A DNA stretch of 64,000 nt. It comes from Cornus controversa (lineage: Eukaryota; Streptophyta; Magnoliopsida; Cornales; Cornaceae). Positions 35,629 through 45,096 of the stretch are shown here, piece after piece. Every line of letters begins with the position of its first letter. Within the stretch, counting starts at the first letter, position 1. Below the pieces are notes generated by a model that searched no databases, was not told the DNA's origin, and saw nothing but the letters and a program-made list of their open reading frames with translations. The position numbers and the translations under genes are program-made. The stretch spans positions 8,054,501 through 8,118,500 of the forward strand of contig CM048847.1 of NCBI GenBank assembly GCA_026545225.1, given 5' to 3'.

Positions 35629-35972
35629 CAAACGAAGGGTACATGATCTACAGTTGTGTGCTTTCATTACTAGCAGTCTAGCCATTATCATAGTGAGTGC
35701 CCTCAAAAGCATGCAGCAGTACTGGCAGTGGATAGGGCATGTGATTATTGTAAGCAGCCTGGTCATGTTAGGGCCAACTGTCCACAAAGAAAGGGGACAT
35801 AGAATGGTGTAGAATCTCAGTAGAGGTCGGTACAGACAGTTGCAATTCAGTCTGGCTTTAGGGCACTACCACCGCCTTAGCCAGAATAATCAGTTCAGGG
35901 ATCTTTGGTAATGAGAGGTCCTATGCCTGCTTCTAGTTAGCAATTAGGCTTATAGGGGACGGGCCAGCAGTC
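35629..35972 (+). pseudogene. gag: Tekay-like gag, CCHC zinc-knuckle part
   Basis: In frame from about 35722 the sequence reads VDRACDYCKQPGHVRANCPQ, a C-x2-C-x4-H-x4-C knuckle (35740-35781), then a stop at 35800. This is the continuation of the gag interrupted at 22521. Downstream Gln/Pro-rich coding remnants run until a (TA)n tract at about 35973, where sequence switches abruptly to the second copy of the LOG segment. No protease, RT or integrase of this element is present. Confidence 0.8.
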
Positions 35973-36786
35973 AGGCTTATATATATATAAGATAGAATGG
36001 TCCTAGGACTCCAATATAAGTAATACATGGTGGTCCTCTAACATATGGTGCCCAATTCTATTTTCTAATAGTTTCTCACTCCAAATATCTCCAATAGCTG
36101 TTGTATACTTGTCCATGATTTTTTATTTTTTCTCTTTACATATATAGTAGCGTATTGCCCTTGTCTACGACACTATAAAACAAAAATTATTGGACTGAAA
36201 TAGAGGTTGATTTCAAAAATTATTGAAGTAAAATGATGGTGGGGGCACTGGAGTTGCAGCGGTAGGAGATCGAGTGGCCGTAGTGGTGAGTGGAGGTGGT
36301 GTGTACCGGAGGAACGGTGGGGGTACTGGAGTTTTAACGGAGGTGGTGTGTGCCAGAGGGAGCTCATTGTGGATGCCCTTTTGTCCTTAGTCACTATGTT
36401 TGTATGTGAAAGAGAAAAAAAGAGAGGGAGAGAGTGAATGTGGTGTGGATGGTGATGTACAGGAGTTGCTGCAACTTGTGAGATAGAGAGAAAGAGAAGG
36501 GGATAGAGTGAGAGAGAAGATGGATAACTCTTGTGGTTAGTGCTAACCACTTTTAGTTATTGCAACTAAAAATTAATGAGAAGAGTCTCATACACATGCA
36601 TTGGACAATGACTAAAAGTGGAAAATGATGGATTCAATGGCTTGGAATTAGAAAAATAATAAATGAATAAATATCATCCACATGCAATGCCTATCATGAT
36701 TCATTCTATTAGTGGAACCAGCAAATTACATTCATAATTAAGACAGGAGTATATAACACACTAAGATAAATAATAAAAAAATAAAT

Positions 36787-36922
36787 GGAGTGTAAATCGT
36801 ACTTTAATGGAGTACCTTTTATTAGTGGCACCAACAAAATATCACGTGCTCTTTTATGTCATATGACCATTAAATAACCTTAGTGCATAGTTCTACTCCA
36901 CTAAAAGTAAGGTTTACACACC
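36787..36922. mobile_element. Short MITE, copy 2
   Basis: Second copy of the element at 8392-8526. The left inverted repeat has ttaatcgt-type changes (gtgtaaatcgtactttaatgg); the right one is intact. Confidence 0.6.
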
Positions 36923-37252
36923 ATTATCTCCTCTTTTCTCACTCATATGCTTGCCATTCAACCCACCACCCATATATCTAATACATAATTATTTAATTTT
37001 TTCTCTCTCCTCTCATCACCATCTCTCTTCATTTTCTCTCCCTCTTCTATTTGTAAGCAAACTCCTGTATCTGTTAGAACAACCCAAATTAGCACACCCT
37101 CTGGTAAATTGGAAGCCTGAAGATCAATACCCAAAAAAAATTAAAAAACAGGAAAACACAATAAACTTCAAATCTAACTTGGGCCTGGATCTTGAGTCAC
37201 TTCTGGTAAGGGTGCTAAGGGTGTGTTTGGATGGAAGTGGAAACGTAAATAC

Positions 37253-37351
37253 CAGGAAGAGCAATGAAAGCATCAGCATGTTAGCCATTTCTGACTTCAT
37301 CTGGTGCATGTCTGCAACTGTTTTCACTTCTCCTATAGTCTCACCTGATAT
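37253..37351 (-). pseudogene. LOG-like: LOG-like exon 4 (copy 2)
   Basis: Encodes ISGETIGEVKTVADMHQ and, after a one-base deletion, ADAFIALPG. LOG proteins have ADMHQRKAEMA..ADAFIALPG here, so this copy is closer to the consensus than copy 1 in sequence but carries the frameshift (99 nt against 100). Acceptor ttgcag and donor CCTG|GTATTT are intact. Confidence 0.8.
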
Positions 37352-37459
37352 CTGCAAGTTGGTTTGATCAAAATTAATTAATTCATTCATTGAAAATACA
37401 TCATATAAATGATAGAAAATCTCTAAAACCAATGATATATATGAATTATGCATAATTAC

Positions 37460-37490
37460 CTCATGTGGCAAAAGAGCTTTAGGAATTATT
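37460..37490 (-). pseudogene. LOG-like: LOG-like exon 3 (copy 2)
   Basis: After the acceptor ggagag, the exon encodes IIPKALLPHE and ends at CATGAG|GTAATT. Splicing from exon 2 (ending GG) keeps frame as G-IIPKALLPHE-ISGET, exactly as in plant LOG genes. Confidence 0.8.
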
Positions 37491-37568
37491 CTCTCCAAAC
37501 AAAATATAATACATTTCTAAATCTTTTTAGTGAAATCAAATCTTTAATGTCAAACCATATATTTATAC

Positions 37569-37619
37569 CCAACAACATGATAACCACCATCAAAGACAGT
37601 TTTGGAGATCAAGCCCATT
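37569..37619 (-). pseudogene. LOG-like: LOG-like exon 2, 3' half (copy 2)
   Basis: Encodes GLISKTVFDGGYHVVG and ends at a GT donor. It is separated from its 5' half (50445-50496) by the family A LTR; the CCATT at 37615-37619 is the TSD, corresponding to the ATGG of the LMG motif. Confidence 0.82.
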
Positions 37620-38245
37620 TGTAGAGACCGTGACCAATTTTGGTCGATTTTGCATTTTTCGCATTATAATTTTCATAAACACATTTTAGTGGTGTTTAAC
37701 ATGTTTTGAGTGTAGAAAACATGTTTGGAAAGTGTTTTAAAGGTTTTTGTAAGTTTTTGAAAGATTTGGAGAAGTTTGACTTTTTGGTCAAACTAGGGTA
37801 CGGGATGCGGTTTAAGTGGGCCCGGGAATTCGAAAAATTTTGAAAAATATTTATTTCTCAGAATGGCTTAGATGATATGTTTAGAGAGTAAATGAAGTGA
37901 TCATTAGGCAGTAGGAGTTTTCAGAATAAAAAATGAAGGCCGGGAAGGTACGTTAAGTGGTTGGGGGCATTTTAGTCTTTTCGTGAGCCAAGATATTCTA
38001 AATATCAAGGCTAATAGATCTCAGCCATTATATACAGCTGTTTCTCTCTCTATATTGTTCCCTCTTCTTCTCGCTTCCTTCTCTCTAAGTTTCGAAGGCC
38101 TTTGGGTGTGATTCGTGATCTGTCGAAGAAGGGAGATACGTAGGAGATGGCTAGGGCTTCGGTTTGAACTGAAAAAAATTGTGATCCGGAAAGGTAGACA
38201 TTGCTAGAAATTTTAGGAAGTGCTTGGACAACCTTCAAACTTAAG

Positions 38246-39252
38246 GTAGGGGTTCTTCTTCTCTTTTATTTGTCGATTCTAGGGTTTCGGGTGAAGAGGA
38301 GAGTTAAAAGTGGTGTTTTGCATGTTTGGGATGTGAGAGGGGTGGGGAAGTTATGTTTCTACTTCGATTGTGGGCTCAAAGTGTGTGAGTAGAAGGAATT
38401 GGGTATGTGAGTATTATGTGCTCAACTTAGTGAATATGTGAAAAAATGTGTATCATGTGTCATATAAGTGCTTATATGTGGAAACGTGGGTGTGAGACGC
38501 ATGTTAGCTTGTTAATTGTCAAAGGTATGCATTGGTCAAAGCATGAAAATTATGTGCTATTTGGAAACTTTGAGTATATGTGATCTATATATGTATGTGG
38601 TTATGAGAAGTGTGATGCTAGTTTAAGTACCTTTAGAACTTGTCAATGCATTTGAATTAGCATGAAATGATATGCTTGATCTTTTACAAGTTCAAATTTC
38701 AAGTAAAAGGGTGGGAATGTGAGAAAATGGGAAAATGAACAGTATATGGAATTTCAAAAAGATTGTCCACCCATATTAACTTTCATAGGATGTCAGAAAG
38801 AGTGTCTATCCATGTTGTGCAAGTGGTACCTTAACCACTTCTGGTGAGATGTCGGAATTGATGCCCACTCACCTGGAGGCAAACTAAAATATTGCCATTT
38901 AGTATAACCATGTCAGAATTGATGTCCATGTCATACGGATGTGTAGGAAGTGTCCTAGGTTGCATAATATGTGGGATAAGTCCAAATCATGTTATGGTAC
39001 GAGAGCATGGCCGAGAGGGATTCAAATCCATGGTTGTTGTTGGCATTGCTAATTGTGAAGCATGTTTTATGTGTAAATGCATCCCTCCTATATGCATTGT
39101 TTGATTTAAAGCATTTGTGAAATGTTGAATGTGGCATGTAGAATAATTGCATGCCTCCATATAGGTCGGTGTCGAGTCGACACTTAGGATGGTTGGGGTA
39201 TCTCTACTGAGCCGCCGTGGTGCTCACTCCTTTCTTCTAAACTCTTTTACAG
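38246..39252 (+). other. Predicted LTR-leader intron (family A, copy 2)
   Basis: Donor TTAAG|GTAGGGG at 38246; acceptor tttcttctaaactcttttacag ending 39252, followed by ATAAGGAGCC. Length 1,007 bp; positions match those of copy 1. Confidence 0.45.
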
Positions 39253-39373
39253 ATAAGGAGCCAATGACGGATAGGACTTGAGTGTCCAAGTGGGACTCTT
39301 GTAGCATTTTGCTATTTTTTAGATATTGTACATTTTGTGGCTATCCTTGCCGGCTTGTGGTATGAGATCTTTC

Positions 39374-40790
39374 TGATGTGGCTAAACTCGGATTATATTG
39401 TAAGCTTAATTTTGCCCTTTTTATCAAAATATAATTTAACCACTCGCAAGAGCACGAATCTTTGTAGGTACGGTTCTATATAGAGGGTATCGATCCCACG
39501 AGGACTAGTCGCAATTGTCTTAAAGAAAGATTAATTCCACTTTAATCCTAAAAATAAGGTTTTGAGTTTTTGTTTATAAAACTATTGCATGAATGTAATA
39601 ACAATAAAATTAAAGAGTAAAGTTGGGAAAGAGAACTAGGGTTAGTTTCCACCACTAGCCATTCACATGTTCATAAGTGTAGCAAGCATGTGATTCATAA
39701 ATTAAATGCCTAACAATGTCATTAGGCTTGTGACCTCAATGACATATCAAAAGATCAATGTGTTTGTCCACCTATCATAATCCATCTTCAACAAGCATAG
39801 CTCTTCAACCTAACTAACTATCTAATTACCCTACTCTCTAAGTGAACCTACATGCATCCAAACTACCTTATCTTGGCATGGTTTATACAAACAAACACAA
39901 CACATTCATTTAAACACCATTATCTAGCCATCATTTGCACTTCTTATGGAATATGCATATGTTGTGCATTCACATGGAAGAATCTACTCTAAGACAAGAA
40001 TAAACTCAACATCAAATGAATATATAAAAGAAATGTATTAGTGTACATGGTCACTAGGCTAAATAATCAACAATTAATTACAAATCCCAAGTGCTACAAA
40101 AATGAACATGTTTACATGGCTAGGGGCTTCAACAACACCCTAGTATAGAAGTTAGTTGCTCATGGTTGCCTTGCACTCTTCCATTGATGAAGAAGATGAA
40201 GCTTCTTGGTCTGGTTCAGCTTCTCCTCTTCCTCTCCCGAATGTCTCTCCTTGGATAATCTGATGTGTGTGAGAGCTCCCTTTGAGAAATGTGGCTCTTG
40301 TGCTTTATGGCTTCCTTTTTCAACCTTGGGGCCCACCATATATATATATATATCAATATATGTATCCATTATATCAAGAAGGTCCCCAAGGGTCTTGTTC
40401 AAGTCAGACAATCCCCCTAAGTCGTGCAAAAAGGGGGATTTTGTTGCAAGTGGGAAAGCAGGTGAGCAAGTGGGCAAGTGGCTTCTGCAGAATCTCGATC
40501 AATCGAGATTGGATCTCGATTGATCGAGATTTCGATCAATCGAAATGAGATCTCGATCAATCGAGATCTCGATTGATCGAGATCAACATCTCGATTGATC
40601 GAGATGCCTTTGGCTACATTTCTGACTTTTCTCTTCAGCTGCAAATAGCTTCAAACTTTGCTCCTTTTACTACAAGACCTACAATACATCAAAAACACAA
40701 AAATACCGTAAACATATCTCGGTAATCATAAAAACGGAACTAACATATGCAATAAAGAGGGTTCAAATGCATAGAATTGAACACTTATCA
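39374..40790 (-). repeat. Athila 3' LTR
   Basis: 1,417 bp. In element orientation, a palindrome cluster (40612-40490) precedes an (TA)n/TATA-like tract (40360-40337), which suggests a promoter layout. The adjacent agtttcggggtg (minus, 40802-40791) is the polypurine tract. It contains the block atcgatcccacgaggactag, typical of Athila LTRs. Confidence 0.93.
40490..40612 (-). repeat. Palindrome cluster, CTCGATCAATCGAG type (3' LTR)
   Basis: Seven or so copies of (t)ctcgatcaatcgaga or its complement in both orientations, some back to back. About 130 bp upstream of the TATA-like tract in element orientation. Confidence 0.9.
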
Positions 40791-42587
40791 CACCCCGAAA
40801 CTTACATATTGCTAGTCCCTTAGCAATGCAATATTACAAAATAAAATTAACTATCTTATACAAAAGTTTAATCATGCTCAGTCATCAACTAGATAAAGGG
40901 CGATCATCCGTTCATTTCACATTTGGCAAATACAACAAGTATTACAGAACTATGTGGTCATTAGCACAAATGAACTTTCATAAGCTATAAATAAATGACA
41001 GTCCCCACATAATGGCCAGTCCGAACAAACATACCAATTTCGACCCCAAAATTCTCTTTGAAAAGTGAACATGCATTCTAACGCGTGGCTTTTGTCATAT
41101 TTGGAGAAGAAAAAGAACAAATCTGTTTTTAAGAGAAAAACTCATTGAAAAAGCTCGCCACTGCCGTTCATTATCACAAAATATTCATGATTGCTCATGT
41201 GCAGATGACCGTGCAATGCTTAGCTCTTTTTGCTTTCTTGCAAGCCCATGTAGCGGCATTGGGCCAATGACTCCCAAACCAGTTGGTTTTAGGGCATTAG
41301 GTGAAGAAACACCCCTCGGACTTAATAACCGAGCTTACAAGGCGATGAGCTTAAGCAAGCCACCCGCTTATTATTGCTCAACCTTGCACACTTATACGTG
41401 AATACTCCCTGCTTTGAGGCATAGAAATTCGGTTTATTGAGTGAGAAGGCTTATTGCATTTATTTTATAATATATATATTTTTTTTTACAACAACCGGAA
41501 GAACTTATTCTTTAAGTTGTTCAGATAAAAACAGAAATTTACAAAATTCTCCATCAGACTTATACCCCACAATTTAAAATGCATGTGTGCGAATTTGTGC
41601 GGTTAAGGACAAATTTAGGGCAAGAACTATACGTGCTCATATTTGGACAAAAATGTAGACCGTTCTAGCCATTATATAGCTTGCAAAAGTGCTGGTATTT
41701 ACAATGTTAAAGTTCTTAACTACCTACTGCATTTACCTCGGACATTTATTCGAATGAACTTCCTTTAAAAAAGCAAGACATCATAGCAAGCATGCAAAAA
41801 TATCAAGAAAACTGCTCTACAATGACACTTAATACTAAGACTGAACATTGCATGCATATGCAAGTGGTATAGCATACCGCACCCCCAAACTTATATGCAA
41901 CATTGTCCTCAATGTTTGAACAAGAAGAACAAGGAAAGAAAGTACCGGGACTGCAGAATGCGACAAAAATGGTATTGCAATAGTAGCGGTCATCCTGCAA
42001 ATAAGAAAAACCTGCACGGAACACCAACTGGATACCACGAGCATTAAAAGGAACAAAAAGTATATGAAAAGAGCATAATAAAATAATTATGCACAAACGG
42101 ACAATGTCAAGATCACTGCATATCTAAGGGTCTGAACTGGTGTTTCCCAATTGTCTAAGAGGTCTATGCGATAAGATATTGACTATCCAGGCACGCTAAC
42201 GTATAGCATGCAAAGGGGCTGCCTTTCTTTATTAACGCCATACTGCGTTGAAGCAATCTCAATAGTATTGGGAATTTAAACCAGGCGGTAATAAACGAAA
42301 ATCATCAACTGAATCGCATATAACAATTAGGCAAGTGGTACTACATACATAGTCAAAGTATAGAGAACAGATATATTGACAGAAAGCAAAAATAAAGACA
42401 GTAAAGATAACACATGGTATAACAGAAAAAATAACTGTATTCCATAAATGAAAATGAGTTCAGTACAAAGCGTACATGGATGTGGAATACTCCTAAAAAG
42501 AAAGAAAACATGGCCAACATGGCCTATCAAAAATAAAGAAAGAAAAAAAAATACAGAAAGTAAAGCAGAAAGTGCAAATATATAGAG
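40791..42587 (-). other. Athila non-coding 3' internal region
   Basis: About 1.8 kb between the third ORF and the 3' LTR. No protein is recognised. The part nearest the LTR (40791-40840 and 41215-41345) is conserved with the much older element at 24081-24740. Confidence 0.7.
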
Positions 42588-43811
42588 CTACTCGAGGGCG
42601 GGTGGTGGTGGTGGTGGCTCGGTGGGAGTAGAAGTGGAGGTGGAAGCTCGTCCTACAAACAGGAACTGCAGGTCCTGCCGAAAGGCTCAGAACTCGTCTA
42701 GAATCGCCCTCTGACCCTGTACCAGAGATGAAATGTTTGATCGAATGCCCTCCAGCTGACTCTGCGTCACCTGGACGTGCTCCTCAAAACCCTGTTGGAG
42801 CCGTTCAACATCAGCTGCCAGGCAGGAATAGCCCGTCGCTAGGATCTCATGCCGCTCTGTAGCAATATCCATCTCCTCGTCCTCCATCTCCTCATCATCT
42901 GACTCACCCTCTACAGGCTCTCCCTCATCCATCTCCACCGGGGCATCCATATCTACATCATCTGGTGGATCGCCCTGGTGGTCCTATCGCTCTAAGTGTC
43001 GCCTCACCCGCTCCCACTGAGTAGATGTGAAGCGGGTGGGCGGTGCCAACTGAATGTCAGTATCACTGACCGGTATACTGGCACGAATGAGAAAAGCTGT
43101 GACCAGGAAAGGAAAGGGAAGCCGCCAACTCGCTGCTCGCCGCATCCTCTTGTTGACGAGGTCGTCCCAGACCTTGAACATCTGCCCCCATACCAACGAT
43201 GGGACAGAAAACCATGTGCCCGTGTGGAAAGCGTAAAGGCAACGGAGGAGGTCGCCTCTGCGCTCTGCCACGTGCTGCAGGGGACACGCGTTCTTGATGA
43301 GAACGGTGTCCAAGAACCACAGTCTACTCGGGCACATCGATTTGGATGTGCAGTTGTGACTGGGCGTGGTAAACGCCCCGCCACACATGTCTATCATGAT
43401 TGAAAATAGTGTCGAGTCTGCTGGAAGTGCGGCCCTGTAAATCGGTCGACCGTCCTGGTCAACCATATCTGGCAGCTGCTGGTGAGGGATGCCGAGCATC
43501 TGCACAATCCGGCTTGGCGTAATAGTAATCGTCGTGGTGCCCACGACCATCTCCAATGTGTCTGGCGTTGTGCAGGAGTAGGTCATGCGCTCATAAAAGA
43601 CCTGCACCAAGCGCTCGTGTGCCACATCAGTGGGAGGCACACACAATCGGTCGAGGCGACGCCTCCTGAGCTCGGCGACAGTCCACGCACTGTCGGGATG
43701 CCTCTCGAACTCTCCCAGGTCGAATATCTACTCTGGGTGAAACTTCTGAGACCGAAAGGCTCGCCCGGGCACGTCTCGAACAGAACCGGGGGCATTCTTC
43801 ACCCTCGCCAT
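42588..43811 (-). pseudogene. Athila third ORF (env position), putative plant transposon protein domain
   Basis: One reading frame from ATG at 43811 to TAG at 42588, about 408 codons, broken only by in-frame stops at 43728, 42984 and 42687. Residues about 55-275 (LVQVFYERMTYSC, RIVQMLGIP, CPSRLWFLDTVLIKNACPLQ, LVNKRMRRAASWRLPFPFLV) resemble the domain often labelled 'putative plant transposon protein' found 3' of pol in Athila-like elements. It is followed by an acidic stretch (EGESDDEEMEDEEMD), a probable coiled coil and a proline run. I see no signal peptide or membrane segment, so an envelope role is not supported. Function unknown. Confidence 0.7.
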
Positions 43812-44440
43812 AGACTCGAAACAATCTGCACTTATTCCAAAAGTACGTAAATAAAAAGAAAATAAGAGGAAAGCTAAATTAAGAATAAAAATAAAAGAAT
43901 AAAAATGAAAATGAGGTCCTAGTCCATGGTGCTGACACATGAATTCAAAAAGTCGCTCTCAAAGAGGCAGCATAAGCGGATGCAACCGAAACGAAGGTGC
44001 CGCGGTTACAAACCGTACAGTAAGCATTCGAAGCAAAAATAACACAATATTTCCCCCATACATGAATTACTACCCCCCCCCCCGAAACTCGCAAAATCCT
44101 ATTATGAATATCGCAAATGCACCATTCCAACCCAACATCATCTGTCCATGTTTATTACGCCGTAAAACTACCAAAAGTAGCGAGAAAGTACGCAAAATGT
44201 AGCCATGCATCACTTACCTCAAGGTGAAGATGATGATCGGCACCAAAAGATGAAGACCCAACTCGCAGCCGCGAAGAGAAGAGCGTGAGTGTGCTCGCAG
44301 CGATCTCGGACTATGTCGAACGGCGGTGGATGGTCGGGGACGGTAGATCAAGTGCGCGACAGTGCTCGGGGAAAGCCTTGGATCGCTCGGAGAAAGGGAA
44401 GAAGTCGGATGGTCCTTTGAAATGAGAGGGAAGCCCAACG

Positions 44441-44449
44441 GTTTAAATA
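44441..44449 (-). promoter_or_regulatory. TATA-like box upstream of third ORF
   Basis: Minus strand tatttaaac lies immediately downstream of the internal palindrome cluster and about 630 bp upstream of the third ORF's ATG, the same order as in the LTR. Candidate internal promoter, by inference. Confidence 0.35.
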
Positions 44450-44479
44450 ATAACTCGGCTCACGTGCAGGCATCGCGTG

Positions 44480-44842
44480 CATCTCGATCAATCAAGATTT
44501 CGATTAATCAAAATCAGCTTCGATCGATCGAGATCAACTTCGATTAATCGAGATTCCTTCTTCGATCAATCGAGATTCCTTCAATGAATCGAGACTTTAA
44601 TTCGATCAATCGAGATTTTTCTTCGATCAATCGAGATTTTACTTCGATCAATCGAAATCCCATTTCGATCAATCAAAATTTCAATCGATTGAGGACCTAT
44701 CGAAGTGCTATCGAAGAATACTACCTCTTGGGACTTTGGATTTGGCAAACTCTCTGCAATATTTCGATCAATCGAGACCAAAATCTCGATCAATCGAAAT
44801 CTCGATTGATCGAGATCTTGGTTTCGATCAATCGAGATGCTC
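44480..44842 (-). repeat. Internal palindrome cluster, TCGATCAATCGA type
   Basis: At least a dozen copies of tcgatcaatcgagatt and variants in two blocks (44480-44690 and 44762-44842), using the same motif as the LTR clusters. The three-residue patterns (SINRD, IDRN) in the overlapping open frames come only from this repeat. Confidence 0.88.
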
Positions 44843-45096
44843 AAAAATAGTCAGCTTGAGTTCTGCTTTTATGGGCTTAGATTTTTGGGACTTAGATACT
44901 AAATTGTTTAGATACAAAACCTACCTTAGATTAAAGGGACATCATGGAAGCATGATAGCTACCATGGCTACGCCACCTTACACGTCTATGGCATGACGTT
45001 CGAATCGGCTCACGAGTCAAAATATACGGGATCCGTCAAAGTGACGACATCCACGTATTCGGTGGTAACTCAGTCATCCACACATATTTTTAAGCG

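Larger units (their letters stand above)
35973..37619. repeat. Duplicated LOG-bearing segment, copy 2, left part
   Basis: Aligns with 7731-9016 plus 15604-15821. It contains LOG exons 4, 3 and the 3' half of exon 2 (minus), and the MITE at 36787-36922. This copy lacks the Tat insertion and so supplies its empty site. Between the MITE and exon 4 I see no further LOG exon. Confidence 0.85.

Noticed and set aside
40160-40644. 105-codon and 88-codon open frames present identically at 40160-40548 and 48926-49314
   Set aside because: They are inside the two LTRs of one element; the INRD/IDRD repeats are translations of the palindrome cluster.
43004-43403. Plus-strand and alternative minus-strand frames opposite the Athila third ORF
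   Set aside because: Shadows of the real minus-strand frame in GC-rich codons; the recognised domain is only in the 43811-42588 frame.
44480-44842. Possible CRISPR-like array
   Set aside because: Repeats are short, variable, in both orientations and without uniform spacers, in plant nuclear DNA; palindrome cluster is the better description.
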